Origin: Brevundimonas sp.
Lineage (GTDB): Bacteria > Pseudomonadota > Alphaproteobacteria > Caulobacterales > Caulobacteraceae
Reading direction: 5' to 3'
Length of the DNA stretch: 64,000 nt
Assembly (NCBI RefSeq): GCF_030682035.1
Contig: NZ_JAUXQZ010000014.1
Span: 124,001-188,000 of the forward strand
Made by a program: the position numbers and the translations under genes. Of the stretch, positions 28,800 through 38,232 are shown piece by piece. The stretch's first letter is position 1. The number at the start of each line of letters is the position of its first letter. The notes beneath the pieces are model-generated. The model was not told the DNA's origin and did no database searches. It saw only the letters and a program-made list of their open reading frames with translations.

Positions 28800-29870
28800 A
28801 TGACCACCGATTTCGACCCCGCCGCCCTGCGGGCCCGCGCCCGCGCCTTGCCCAAGGTGCTGCTGCACGAACATCTGGACGGCGGGCTGCGCGTGGCCAC
28901 CTTGTTCGAGCTGCTGCGCGAGCGCGGCATCACCCCGCCGGCGCCGGACGAGGCCACGCTGGCCGCCTGGTTCGACGCCAACGCCCACGCCGGCAGCCTG
29001 GTGAAGTACCTCCAGGGGTTCGCCTTGACCGTGGAGGCCATGTCCAGCCCCGCGGCGATGGAGCGCGTGGCCTTCGAAGCCGCCGAAGATGCACAGGCCG
29101 ACGGCGCCGTGCTGGCGGAATTCCGCATCGCGCCCTTGCTCTTCGAAACCCACGGCGTCGCCGGCGAGGCCGCGGTCGAGGCCTTGCTCGCCGGCCTGGC
29201 GCGCAGTGCGCTGCCGCTGCAGCAGCAAAGCGGCCTGATCGTCTGCGCCATGCGCCACCTGCCGCCCGAGGAAACCGCGCGCGCGGCGCGCCTGGCGATC
29301 AAATTCATGGACCGCGGCGTGGTGGGTTTCGACCTCGCCGGGGCCGAGCATGGGCACCCGCCGGGCGAGCATGCCGGCGCGCTGCGCCTGGCGCGCGAGG
29401 CCGGCCTGGCGCTCACGCTGCACGCCGGCGAGGCCGACGCGGCCGAGCGCGTGGTCGAGGCCGCCCGCCTGGGCGCGCGGCGCATCGGCCATGGCGTGCA
29501 CCTGGTGGATGCCCTGCGCTACCCGGAGCGCGGCGCCCTCCTCGATGAAATCAAGGCCCTGGGCGTGCACCTGGAGATCTGCCCGACCAGCAACGTGCAC
29601 ACCGGCGCGGCGGCGTCGATCGCCAGCCACCCCATCACCGCGCTGTGGCACGCCGGCGTGAGCCTGAGCTACCACACCGACAACCGGCTCATGAGCTGCA
29701 TCACGCAGTCGTCAGAGGCCGCCGACCTGCTGGCGCACACGCCGCTGACCGAGCGCGACCTGCTGGCCATGGCCCACCAGGCCGCCGGGCACAGCTTTCT
29801 GCCGCAGGCGCAGCGCCGGCAGGCGCAGCAGACCATCGCCGCGGCGGGCGAGGCGCTTCAAAACCGTTGA
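28800..29870 (+). CDS. add: Adenosine deaminase
   Basis: A 356-residue zinc enzyme that deaminates adenosine to inosine in purine salvage. Metal and catalytic motifs are complete: LLHEHLDGGL (HxH), VGFDLAGAEHGHPP, TLHAGEADAAE (third histidine and catalytic glutamate), RIGHGVHL and LSYHTDNRLMS, with the aspartate in the NTDN variant typical of one bacterial subgroup. AGGA precedes the ATG. It is divergent from the BMP-ABC importer, consistent with import plus first-step catabolism of nucleosides. Confidence 0.95.
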   Translation: MTTDFDPAALRARARALPKVLLHEHLDGGLRVATLFELLRERGITPPAPDEATLAAWFDANAHAGSLVKYLQGFALTVEAMSSPAAMERVAFEAAEDAQADGAVLAEFRIAPLLFETHGVAGEAAVEALLAGLARSALPLQQQSGLIVCAMRHLPPEETARAARLAIKFMDRGVVGFDLAGAEHGHPPGEHAGALRLAREAGLALTLHAGEADAAERVVEAARLGARRIGHGVHLVDALRYPERGALLDEIKALGVHLEICPTSNVHTGAAASIASHPITALWHAGVSLSYHTDNRLMSCITQSSEAADLLAHTPLTERDLLAMAHQAAGHSFLPQAQRRQAQQTIAAAGEALQNR

Positions 29871-30006
29871 GAGCGCTCCGCATTCGCGACATACTGCGCT
29901 GTCCGGTGAAGGCAAAAAGGGTGGCTTCGCCCCCGGGGCGCGCTTCAGATGCCGCACAACGGGCCGATAGTCCAAATGTGGCGCCTTCGGGCGACTAAGG
30001 ACTTGC

Positions 30007-31149
30007 GTGTCGCAGCGAACCGTTCTGATCGTCGACGACAGCCCGGAGAACCTCACGGTGCTGGGCGAGTTGCTGTGCGAGCACTACAAGGTGCGCGCGG
30101 CCAACTCCGGCGATCGCGCGCTGGAGCTGGTGCGCCAGGCGCCGCAGCCCGACCTGATCCTGCTCGACGTGATGATGCCGCAGATGAACGGCTATGAAGT
30201 GCTGGAGCGGCTGCGCGCCGCGGCCGAGACGCGCGATATTCCGGTCATCTTCGTCACCGCCATGAACGCGCCCGAGGACGAGCAGCGCGGCCTCACGCTG
30301 GGCGCAGTGGACTACATCACCAAGCCGTTGCGGCCGGCCATCGTGCTGGCCCGCGTGCACACCCACCTCGAGCTCAAGCGCGCGCGCGACCTCCTGCAGC
30401 AGCACAACGCCACGCTGGAGACCGAGATCGCGCTGCGCCTGCACGAGAACCTGGTCATCCAGGAGGTCACCATCCGCGCCCTGGCGCGGCTGGCCGAGAC
30501 GCGCGACAACGAGACCGGCAACCACATCCTGCGCACCCAGCGCTACGTCGAGGCCCTGGCGCGGCGGGCCAGCCGGCACCCGCGCTTCGCCGCGGAGCTG
30601 AACGAGCACGATATCTCGCTGATCGCCAAATCGGCGCCGCTGCACGATATCGGCAAGGTCGGCATCCCCGACTCCGTGCTGCTCAAGCCGGGCAAGCTCA
30701 CGCCCGAGGAATGGGCGCTCATGAAGACCCACTCCAAGCTCGGCGCCGACGCCATCGCACGGGCCGAGGCCGATGCCCACGAGCCGGTGAAGTTTCTCGC
30801 CTACGCCAAGGACATCGCGCTGCGCCACCACGAGCGCTGGGACGGCAGCGGCTACCCCGGCGGTTTGGCCGGCGAGGCCATTCCGCTGGCCGCGCGGCTG
30901 ATGGCGCTGGCCGATGTCTTCGACGCCCTCATCTCGCGCCGCGTCTACAAGGCGCCCATGCCCGTGGCCCAGGTGCGCGGCACCATGGCGGCCGAGCGCG
31001 CACGGCACTTCGACCCCGACCTGCTCGACCTCTTCCTGGACGGCTTCGACGATTTCTGCGAGATCGCCCGCCGCTACCCGGACGAGCCCCTGCCCGCCGA
31101 GCCCATGGCCTGGGCCGCCGCGACGACGGGCCCCGCCACCAGCCACTGA
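30007..31149 (+). CDS. Response regulator with HD-GYP c-di-GMP phosphodiesterase output
   Basis: A 380-residue protein. Residues 1-125 are a receiver domain (VLIVDD, phospho-acceptor D54 in LILLDVMMP, and KPL). A helical linker follows, then an HD-GYP domain from about 155 to 355 with [10 protein letters not shown] and [18 protein letters not shown], which retains the HD metal ligands and the GYP motif. It should hydrolyse c-di-GMP when phosphorylated. The start is GTG at 30007. A hybrid histidine kinase begins 13 bp downstream, and is the obvious phosphodonor. The preceding 136-bp gap has no gene. Confidence 0.93.
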   Translation: MSQRTVLIVDDSPENLTVLGELLCEHYKVRAANSGDRALELVRQAPQPDLILLDVMMPQMNGYEVLERLRAAAETRDIPVIFVTAMNAPEDEQRGLTLGAVDYITKPLRPAIVLARVHTHLELKRARDLLQQHNATLETEIALRLHENLVIQEVTIRALARLAETRDNETGNHILRTQRYVEALARRASRHPRFAAELNEHDISLIAKSAPLHDIGKVGIPDSVLLKPGKLTPEEWALMKTHSKLGADAIARAEADAHEPVKFLAYAKDIALRHHERWDGSGYPGGLAGEAIPLAARLMALADVFDALISRRVYKAPMPVAQVRGTMAAERARHFDPDLLDLFLDGFDDFCEIARRYPDEPLPAEPMAWAAATTGPATSH

Positions 31150-31162
31150 AGGCCCGCCCCGG

Positions 31163-34100
31163 ATGGACCCCGCCGCCGACCCCGCTGCCGGCCCCACGCC
31201 AGCCAACGCAGGCGGCCGCGGCCGCAGGCTGCCGTTGTCTCCCCAGTTGGTGTGGGCGGGGGCGGCGCTGTTGATCGTTGCGCTGACGGCAGGCGCCGTG
31301 CGCTGGACTTTCGACCAGCATGAATTGCGCAGCGCCACGGAGCTGGAGGCGGTGGTCGACCTGCGCTCGCGCGAGATCGGCGCCTGGGTCGAGCACACCG
31401 GGACGCACGCGCGGGTCGCGGGCGCCATCGCCCATTGGGGCGCGCGCTACCACGGCGCGGGCGCAGGTGGTGACGCCGCGGAGCGCGCCCGGCTCATGGA
31501 GCGCCTGGTCGAGCTGCGCAAGGCCTTGCGCGGCGACAGCATCCTGATCGTCGACGAGCGCGGCGATATCGTGGCCAGCGAGACCGGCCTGACGGGGCCC
31601 GCGCCGGCGCCGCTGCGCGCGGCCGCGCAGCGGGCGCGGGCCACGCGCCAGGTGCAGCACAGCGTCATCTATTTCATCGACGGCGAGCCCAACCTCGACT
31701 TCGCGGTGCCGCCGGCCGCGGCGGGCCCGCAGACCGAGGGCGTCGTCGTCCTGAGGGTGAATCCGGTGGAGGCCTTGTCACCCCTGTTGCAGGCCTGGCC
31801 GGGGTCCGGTGCCACGGCCGTCTCGCGCCTGGGGCAACGCGAGGGCGACGAGTTATTGGACGTGCTGGCCAACAAACGAGTGCCTGTCCACACGCCGGGT
31901 CTGCTGGTGGGGCGTGCCGTGCTGGGAACTCTGCCCGTCGGCAGCGCGGCCAAGGGGGTGGATGGCCGCGGCGTGCCGGTGCTGGGCGCCGTGCGGCCGG
32001 TGCCGGGCACCGACTGGTTTCTGATGGTCAAGCTGGATCTCGCCGAGGTGCGCGCCGGGGCCCGGCGGGACGCCGCGTGGGCGGTGGCCGGCGGTGTACT
32101 GGTCTTGCTGGGGCTGGCGGGCATCGGGTTGCTGCTGCGGCAGCAGCGCTCACTGGAGCTGGCGCGTGTCCACGCCGCCGCGCGCCAACGTGAGCAAGAC
32201 GCGCTGAAAGACGAGCTGCTGCGCCGCCGCGTATTCGTGGAGGAATCCACCGACGGCATCCTGGTGCTCAATCCGGACGGCACGGTCTACGAGGCCAACG
32301 CCGCCTTCGAGCAGTTGGTGGGGTATGGCAGCGACGAGCTCAAGACCCTGCATGTCTGGGACTGGGATACGCAATTTCCGCCCCACACCCTGCCGCGGGT
32401 GCTCCAGCCCGCCGCGCCGGGCAAGCTCGGCTTCGAGACCGTCTATCGGCGCAAGGACGGCACCCTGCGGCATGTCGAGGGGCGCACCAGTGCCGCCACC
32501 ATCGCGGGCCGCCAGCTGGTCATGGCCGTCTTCCGCGATACCACCGAGCGCCACGAGGCCGAGCAGCAGCTGCGCAAACTCTCGCTGGCCGTCGAGCAAA
32601 GCCCGGTGGGCATCGCCGTCACCGATGACCAGGGGCGCGTCGAGTTCGTCAACGAGGCGCTCTTGCGCATCAGCGGCCTCTCGCGCGACGAGGCCCTGGG
32701 CCAGCCCTTGCGCCGGCTGCAGCCGGCGCTGGCGCCGACCGCAAGCGGATCGGGGATGCGCGCCGCGCTGGCCGCCGGCGAGCACTGGCAAGGCGAGTAC
32801 AGCAGCCAGCGCAAGGACGGCCAGCGCTACGAGGTCTTCGTGCACGCGGCGCCGATCCGCCAGCCCGATGGGCAGATCGCGCACTACCTGTTCATCGGCG
32901 AGGACATCACCGAACACAAGCGGCTGGGTGCCGAGCTCGACCGCCACCGCCACCAGCTGCAGGCGCTGGTGGACGAGCGCACGCTGCAACTGCAGCAGGC
33001 CAATACCGAACTCTTGCTGGCGCGCGACCGGGCCGAGGCCGCCAACCGGGCCAAGAGCTCGTTCCTGGCGAATATGAGCCACGAGATCCGCACCCCGCTG
33101 AACGCCATCATCGGCCTGACGCACCTGCTCAGGCGCGATGCCGGCGACGCCGTGGCGCGCGAGCGCCTGGGCAAGGTGTCGCAGGCCGCGGGCCACCTGC
33201 TGCAGGTGATCAGCGACGTGCTCGATCTGTCGAAGATCGAGGCCGACAAGCTCGAACTCGAGGTCATCGATTTCTCGCTCGCCGGCGTGATTTCGCGCAG
33301 CTGCGCGCTGGTCGCCGAACGTGCCCAGGCCAAGGGGTTGGAGATCGTCACCGACACCGCGGTGACGCCCGACGCGCTGCGGGGCGACCCGACGCGGTTG
33401 TCACAGGCCCTGCTCAACCTGCTGACCAACGCGGTGAAATTCACCGAGCAGGGGCGCATCACCGTGCGCGCCGAGCTGCTGGACCGCCAGGGCGAGCTGC
33501 TGCACCTGCGGCTGGCGGTGCGCGACACCGGCATCGGCATCGCCCGCGAGAAACTCGGCGAGTTGTTCGGCGCCTTCGTGCAGACCGACACCTCCACGAC
33601 CCGCCGTTTCGGCGGCACCGGCCTGGGCCTGGCCATCACGCGGCGCCTCGCGGCACTGATGGGCGGCGAGGTCGGCGTCACCAGCGAGCCCGGGGTCGGC
33701 AGCGAGTTCTGGTTTACCGCCCGGCTGCCGGCCAGCCTGGCCGCATTGCCGGCGCCGGACCGCATGCCGCCGGCCGATGCCGAAACGGAGCTGCGCGGCC
33801 TTTGCGAGGGCGCCCGGATCCTGCTGGTGGAAGACAACCCCGTCAACCAGGATGTGGCGGTCGAGTTGATCCAGGCGGTCGGCCTGTGCGTGGAGGTCGC
33901 CGACAACGGCGTCGAGGCGCTCGCCAAGCTGCAGGACACCCGCTACGACCTCGTGCTGATGGATATGCAGATGCCCGTCATGGACGGCCTGGAGGCCACC
34001 CGCCGCATCCGCCAGTCTCCAGCCAGCCCGTCGCTGCCCATCCTGGCGATGACGGCGAATGCCTTCGGCGAGGACCGCGCCGCGTGCCTGGCCGCCGGGA

Positions 34101-34834
34101 TGAACGACCACATCGCCAAGCCGGTGGACCCGGCGAGCCTGTACGCGGCGCTGCGGCGCTGGCTGCCCGGCGGGCCGGCGGGTCCGGGTGCGAGTGCCCA
34201 TGCGAGTGCCGTCGCGGCGCAGGCGTTGCGGCCCGAACCGGCGCCGCCCGGGCCGGACGTCCCCGCCATCGAGGGCCTGGACGCGCCGCTGGCTCTGCGC
34301 TACGTGGGCGGCCGCACGGAGGTCTACTACCGCGTGCTGCGGCAGTTCGCGCTGCACTACCGTGACGGGCCCGACGATGTGGCGCACCTGCTGCAGCGCG
34401 GTGAGTGGGAAGCGCTCAAGCGCGCGGCGCATTCGATCAAGGGCGCCTCGGCATCCATAGGCTCGCTGCGCGTGCCGCCACTGGCCGACACGCTGGAGCG
34501 TGCGGTGGCCGGCGCGAGTCCGGCCGCGGATATCGCCGCGGCCGCGGCCGCGCTGCAGCGCGCGCTGCACGCCCTGGTGGCGGCCATCGATGCCGGGCTG
34601 CCGCAAGCCCCGACGGCGCCCGCGGCGCTGGCCGATGCGGTGGAGCCGGGCGAGCTGGACCGCCTGGAGGCGCTGCTGCAGGGCGGTGACTTCGAGGCCG
34701 CGACGGTCTTCCGCCACCTGGCGCCGGGCCTGCACGCGCAGTTCGGCGCCGCCGTCGAAGCGGTCGAGGCCAGCTTGCGCCGTTTCGACTACCCGCGCGC
34801 CGCCGCCGCGCTGCGCGCCCTGCGCGCGGGCTGA
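31163..34834 (+). CDS. Hybrid sensor histidine kinase (PAS-PAS-HisKA-HATPase-REC-HPt)
   Basis: A 1223-residue membrane sensor. A first transmembrane helix is at about 29-50, a periplasmic sensor region of about 250 residues (Cache-like) follows, and a second helix is at about 304-326. Cytoplasmic parts: PAS at about 353-460, PAS/PAC at about 473-590, coiled coil, HisKA with [12 protein letters not shown] (H640), HATPase ([36 protein letters not shown]), receiver from about 886 ([12 protein letters not shown]), and an HPt domain with [11 protein letters not shown] (H1090). The final HPt can pass phosphate to the HD-GYP regulator encoded just upstream. The signal sensed is unknown. Confidence 0.93.
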   Translation: MDPAADPAAGPTPANAGGRGRRLPLSPQLVWAGAALLIVALTAGAVRWTFDQHELRSATELEAVVDLRSREIGAWVEHTGTHARVAGAIAHWGARYHGAGAGGDAAERARLMERLVELRKALRGDSILIVDERGDIVASETGLTGPAPAPLRAAAQRARATRQVQHSVIYFIDGEPNLDFAVPPAAAGPQTEGVVVLRVNPVEALSPLLQAWPGSGATAVSRLGQREGDELLDVLANKRVPVHTPGLLVGRAVLGTLPVGSAAKGVDGRGVPVLGAVRPVPGTDWFLMVKLDLAEVRAGARRDAAWAVAGGVLVLLGLAGIGLLLRQQRSLELARVHAAARQREQDALKDELLRRRVFVEESTDGILVLNPDGTVYEANAAFEQLVGYGSDELKTLHVWDWDTQFPPHTLPRVLQPAAPGKLGFETVYRRKDGTLRHVEGRTSAATIAGRQLVMAVFRDTTERHEAEQQLRKLSLAVEQSPVGIAVTDDQGRVEFVNEALLRISGLSRDEALGQPLRRLQPALAPTASGSGMRAALAAGEHWQGEYSSQRKDGQRYEVFVHAAPIRQPDGQIAHYLFIGEDITEHKRLGAELDRHRHQLQALVDERTLQLQQANTELLLARDRAEAANRAKSSFLANMSHEIRTPLNAIIGLTHLLRRDAGDAVARERLGKVSQAAGHLLQVISDVLDLSKIEADKLELEVIDFSLAGVISRSCALVAERAQAKGLEIVTDTAVTPDALRGDPTRLSQALLNLLTNAVKFTEQGRITVRAELLDRQGELLHLRLAVRDTGIGIAREKLGELFGAFVQTDTSTTRRFGGTGLGLAITRRLAALMGGEVGVTSEPGVGSEFWFTARLPASLAALPAPDRMPPADAETELRGLCEGARILLVEDNPVNQDVAVELIQAVGLCVEVADNGVEALAKLQDTRYDLVLMDMQMPVMDGLEATRRIRQSPASPSLPILAMTANAFGEDRAACLAAGMNDHIAKPVDPASLYAALRRWLPGGPAGPGASAHASAVAAQALRPEPAPPGPDVPAIEGLDAPLALRYVGGRTEVYYRVLRQFALHYRDGPDDVAHLLQRGEWEALKRAAHSIKGASASIGSLRVPPLADTLERAVAGASPAADIAAAAAALQRALHALVAAIDAGLPQAPTAPAALADAVEPGELDRLEALLQGGDFEAATVFRHLAPGLHAQFGAAVEAVEASLRRFDYPRAAAALRALRAG

Positions 34835-34842
34835 GCCGGACG

Positions 34843-34871
34843 CGATGGCGTGCCTGCGCAGGGCATCGCGC
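34843..34871. terminator. Possible hairpin after the hybrid kinase gene
   Basis: CGCGATG and CATCGCG frame an inner palindrome CCTGCGCAGG just after the stop codon. The stem is long but there is no T-run, so it may be a 3' stabiliser or part of a Rho-dependent end. Confidence 0.35.
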
Positions 34872-34913
34872 CGGCGCAGGCCCGAACCCTCCGAGGCGAG
34901 GGCTGAGCCGCGC

Positions 34914-35169
34914 TCAGCGCTCGCTCTTGGCCCGACGCCGCTGCTGCCAGGCCAGCAGCTCGCCGACATAGCCGCGGCGGAAACCCACCACGCAGACGAC
35001 GAAGATCGCGCCGATGATCACCGTGACCCACGCGCCCACGCGGTCGGCCAGGTAGTTCTGCAGCGCGATGATGGTGAAGGCGCCGAGCACCGGCCCGGCG
35101 AAGGTGCCCATGCCGCCCAGGCCGGCCAGCGTGGTGCTGAGCACGAAGGCGAGCAGCTTGTAGCGGTCG
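34914..35169 (-). pseudogene. Truncated duplicate of the livM 3' end
   Basis: The sequence repeats the last part of livM (37264-37609) almost base for base. It encodes the same GTFAGPVLGAFTII, LQNYLADRVGAWVTVIIGAI and GFRRGYVGELLAWQQRRR. An in-frame 93-bp segment (31 codons, from AGSLKTVV to VVLMTLL) is missing, joining LSTTLAGL to GGMGTF. The homology continues past the open frame through KLLAFVLSTT to the TAGCGGTCG at about 35160-35169 and then ends. The rest of livM is absent. Together with intact livM it brackets the methyltransferase/endonuclease pair. Confidence 0.9.
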
Positions 35170-35280
35170 CCCCATGCAATGGCTGTGCGGGCGAGCGCCG
35201 CAGCGGCGATGGCGACGCGGAGAGCGAAAGGAGGGGTGCTGAATCCGGGGGTGAGGGTGGGGGAGCCTCGCCGCGAGCGG

Positions 35281-35307
35281 TTGACATGACGTCTGGACGT
35301 CTATACT
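35281..35307 (+). promoter_or_regulatory. Promoter of the methyltransferase gene with repeated GACGTC
   Basis: TTGACA (35281-35286) and TATACT (35302-35307) make consensus-like -35 and -10 boxes with a short 15-bp spacer. The spacer holds GACGTC twice (35288-35293 and 35296-35301). Each is self-palindromic and the pair are in register 8 bp apart. A further inverted repeat, CTGGA/TCCAG, lies between the -10 box and the start codon. These are plausible binding sites for the methyltransferase's own N-terminal domain. Confidence 0.6.
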
Positions 35308-35335
35308 GCTGGACACTTATCCAGTGGAGAAGGCG

Positions 35336-36493
35336 ATGCGCCGAAGGCCAGGTGAAGTGCGCGATGCGATCGTGCATGTGCTCGATGGGCGCCCATCGGG
35401 CGCCACGGCGCATGAGATCAGCGACGAGGTGTCGCGTCTGATCGGCAAAGTGCCGCCGTCGTCGGTGCGGTCATATCTGCAACTTAACACCCCCGCTTTG
35501 TTTGCCCGCATGGACCGTGGCCAATATGCGCTGAACGGCTTTGAGGACACGGTGGCGCGGCCACTGGCTGCGCCGGCCGCATCGCCGCGTGAGTTCACCC
35601 ACGGCGGCGCCCAGTTGGTACTGTCTGACTGCAATGAGTGGTTCGAACGCCAGTCACCGAACAGCATGCACGCTGTCGTCACCGACCCGCCCTACGGGTT
35701 GGTCGAGTATTCGGAGGGTGAGCAGGACAAACTGCGGTCGGGCCGTGGGGGCGTCTGGCGAATTCCACCCAGCTTTGATGGTGTCAAGCGCGCGCCCCTG
35801 CCGCGCTTCACCGTGCTCAAGGCGGGCGACCTCGATGCGTTGGAGCGCTTCTTCCTGGCCTGGGGACGTAGCCTGATGCGCGTGCTGGTGCCCGGCGCCA
35901 ACGTCGTCGTGGCCAGCAATCCCCTGCTGTCGCATCTGGTATCGGGTTCGTTGGCTCGCGCCGGTCTGGAGCGGCGCGGCGAACTCGTGCGTCTGGTGAT
36001 GACGATGCGAGGAGGTGACCGGCCCAAGGCCGCGCACGTGGAGTTCAGTGGCGTCAGCGTGATGCCGCGGTCGATGTGGGAGCCATGGCTGCTATTCCGC
36101 AAACCAATCGATGGTCGGGTGCAGGACAACCTTCGCAAGTGGGGCACCGGCGGCTTCCGGCGCATCAGCGACGCGCGGCCATTCGGTGATGTGATCGAGT
36201 CCTCGCCCACACGCGCTGCCGAGCGTCGCCTCGCTAACCATCCCAGCCTGAAGCCGCAGGCCTTCCTGCGGCGCGTGGTGCGAGGTGTATTGCCCCTGGG
36301 GCAGGGCGTGGTGCTCGATCCGTTTGCGGGTTCGGGGTCCACCCTCGCGGCAGCAGAGGCGGTAGGCTATTCGAGCATTGGCATCGAGCGCGATCCGCGT
36401 TACTTCGACCTGGCTTGCGAGGCGATTCCCGCGCTCGCTGACCTGCGAGTGACCGAAGCGCCCCGGCCGGGAGATGGGGATCAGGCGCGATAG
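35336..36493 (+). CDS. Site-specific DNA methyltransferase (probable N6-adenine, beta-type order)
   Basis: A 385-residue enzyme. Residues about 1-70 look like a winged-helix (HARE-HTH-like) domain (GATAHEISDEVSRLIGKVPP). Catalytic motif IV is VVTDPPYGLVEY and the AdoMet-binding motif I, VVLDPFAGSGSTLAAAEA, comes after it, giving the beta-class order. DPPY favours N6-adenine, although N4-cytosine cannot be excluded. GGAGAAGG precedes the ATG at 35336. The gene is convergent with, and overlaps by 13 nt, a PD-(D/E)xK endonuclease gene, making a complete two-gene type II restriction-modification system. Recognition sequence unknown. Confidence 0.88.
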   Translation: MRRRPGEVRDAIVHVLDGRPSGATAHEISDEVSRLIGKVPPSSVRSYLQLNTPALFARMDRGQYALNGFEDTVARPLAAPAASPREFTHGGAQLVLSDCNEWFERQSPNSMHAVVTDPPYGLVEYSEGEQDKLRSGRGGVWRIPPSFDGVKRAPLPRFTVLKAGDLDALERFFLAWGRSLMRVLVPGANVVVASNPLLSHLVSGSLARAGLERRGELVRLVMTMRGGDRPKAAHVEFSGVSVMPRSMWEPWLLFRKPIDGRVQDNLRKWGTGGFRRISDARPFGDVIESSPTRAAERRLANHPSLKPQAFLRRVVRGVLPLGQGVVLDPFAGSGSTLAAAEAVGYSSIGIERDPRYFDLACEAIPALADLRVTEAPRPGDGDQAR

Positions 36494-37152
36494 ACCCAAC
36501 TGCGGCGCAGCTTGGCGATCCCTTGCGCGTGCAGGGTGGCGGTCCGCGTGCCCAGTTCGCCTCGGGCATTCTTTCGAAAGTCGCCGACCGTCACCTGACC
36601 GAGATAGATCTCGGTAAAGGTCATCGGGCGACGTTGCCGAGCAGGTTCTGTCTCATTGTCGACCTGGTAGACGAAGACGCACATCCACTGCTCGCGCGCG
36701 CCGTGGGTGTCCACCGCACCCCCGGCCTTGCGCGTGGTCTTGATTTCGATGCCTTGCTCGCCTGCTTTGACCGCGTTGCCAGCGTACTGCCCCTTCAACA
36801 CGAGGTCAGGGTGACCGTTGAAGTGCGCGTTGACAACCAGCGTACGCGAGTGCTTGGCGAGGCTCGAAGTGAGCATGTCCGAGAGCACGCCCGACATGAT
36901 TGCGGGCCGCAGGATGTCATCGAGTCGTTCGAGGCCCTTGGCCACAAGCCCGGTGTTGACGTCAAAGAAGAAGTCGTAGACATCCTGGGCGGCAGCCCGA
37001 AAGTCGTCGGCTCGCAGCTGGTACGGCAGCAAGATGTCCGGGTTGAACTTCGTCGCGTCAAGGGTGTTGCGCCGCATGTGTGCGAATAGCTCGAGGATGT
37101 CGACTCGAGCATATCGCGCCAACCGGGGGCTTTGGTTGCCCAGCGAAGCCAT
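36481..37152 (-). CDS. Probable type II restriction endonuclease (PD-(D/E)xK fold)
   Basis: A 223-residue protein (230 if the GTG at 37173 is used). No close family is recognised by name. The nuclease core is visible: GHPDLVLKGQ followed after about 17 residues by GIEIKTTRKAGG, a PD...ExK arrangement. YDFFFDVNTGLVAKGLERLD and VYQVDNETEPARQ flank it. Position opposite the methyltransferase, with 3' ends overlapping 13 nt, strongly suggests its cognate endonuclease. Base composition reads less GC-rich than the adjoining liv genes, consistent with import. It has no signal peptide. Confidence 0.75.
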   Translation of the reverse strand: MASLGNQSPRLARYARVDILELFAHMRRNTLDATKFNPDILLPYQLRADDFRAAAQDVYDFFFDVNTGLVAKGLERLDDILRPAIMSGVLSDMLTSSLAKHSRTLVVNAHFNGHPDLVLKGQYAGNAVKAGEQGIEIKTTRKAGGAVDTHGAREQWMCVFVYQVDNETEPARQRRPMTFTEIYLGQVTVGDFRKNARGELGTRTATLHAQGIAKLRRSWVYRA

Positions 37153-37263
37153 CGCGCGTTGCCGCGTCAGCACCTTCTGACCGGCCCGGAGTCCGAAGGC
37201 GCAAGCGCAACAGCGCTCAGGCGCAGCGCAGGCAGCCCTTGAGCCGATCTCGGCCCCGGCGCC

Positions 37264-38232
37264 TCAGCCTTCGTCCTTGATCCGCCTGCGCTGCTGCCAG
37301 GCCAGCAGTTCGCCGACATAGCCGCGGCGGAAGCCCACCACGCAGACCACGAAGATCGCGCCGATGATCACCGTGACCCACGCGCCCACGCGGTCGGCCA
37401 GGTAGTTCTGCAGCCCGATGATGGTGAAGGCGCCGAGCACCGGCCCGGCGAAGGTGCCCATGCCGCCCAGCAGCGTCATCAGCACGACCTCGCCCGAGAG
37501 CGACCAGTGTGCGTCGGAGAGCGTGGCGAAACCCAGCACCACGGTCTTCAGCGAGCCGGCCAGGCCGGCCAGCGTGGTGCTCAGCACGAAGGCCAGCAGC
37601 TTGTAGCGGTCGACGTCGTAGCCCAGCGAAATGGCGCGCGGCTCGTTCTCGCGGATGGCCTTGAGCACCTGGCCGTAGGGCGAATGCACGATGCGCACGA
37701 TGGCCAGGAATACCGCCACGAACACCGCCAGCACCACGAAGTACAGGGTGAGGTCGCTTTCCAGCGAGAGCAGGCCGAAGAGCTTGCCGCGCGGCACGCC
37801 CTGCAGGCCGTCTTCGCCGCCGGTGAAGGGCGCTTGCAGCCAGAGGAAGAAGATCATCTGCGCCATGGCCAGCGTGATCATCGCGAAATAGATGCCCTGG
37901 CGGCGGATGGCGATCAGCCCCACCACCAGGCCCAGCGCTCCCGCGCCCAGCGTGCCGCCGAGGATGCCGAGTTCGGGCGACAGGCCGGCCGCCTTGATCA
38001 GCCAGCCGGTGAAATAGGCCGCCGCGCCCAGGTAGGCGGCGTGGCCGAACGAAAGCAGCCCGGTATAGCCCAGCAGCAGGTTGAAGGCGCAGGCGAAGAT
38101 CGCGAAGCACAGCATCTTCATCATGAAGATGGGGTACACGCCGATGAAGGGCGCGGCGAGCAGGAACGCCAGGCCGGCGGCCCAGGCCCAGCGGGCATGG
38201 CGCGTGAGCGCGGCTTGGGCAGACTCGGGCAT
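37264..38232 (-). CDS. livM: Branched-chain amino acid ABC transporter permease LivM
   Basis: A 322-residue inner-membrane permease with about nine hydrophobic segments. Family motifs are NLLLGYTGLLSFGHAAYLGA, IRRQGIYFAMITLAMAQMIF and the ATPase-contact loop SPYGQVLKAIRENEPRAISL. The C-terminal QNYLADRVGAW and GFRRGYVGELLAW are the part duplicated at 34914. It forms the channel with LivH. The ATG overlaps the livH stop (ATGA at 38229-38232), so the two are coupled. It is the last gene of the operon; the restriction-modification island begins about 110 bp beyond its stop. Confidence 0.95.
   Translation of the reverse strand: MPESAQAALTRHARWAWAAGLAFLLAAPFIGVYPIFMMKMLCFAIFACAFNLLLGYTGLLSFGHAAYLGAAAYFTGWLIKAAGLSPELGILGGTLGAGALGLVVGLIAIRRQGIYFAMITLAMAQMIFFLWLQAPFTGGEDGLQGVPRGKLFGLLSLESDLTLYFVVLAVFVAVFLAIVRIVHSPYGQVLKAIRENEPRAISLGYDVDRYKLLAFVLSTTLAGLAGSLKTVVLGFATLSDAHWSLSGEVVLMTLLGGMGTFAGPVLGAFTIIGLQNYLADRVGAWVTVIIGAIFVVCVVGFRRGYVGELLAWQQRRRIKDEG

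Noticed and set aside
34914..35144. A 76-codon frame that could be a small functional membrane protein
   Set aside because: It is a deleted copy of the livM 3' end lacking the residues needed for a permease; treated as a pseudogene.
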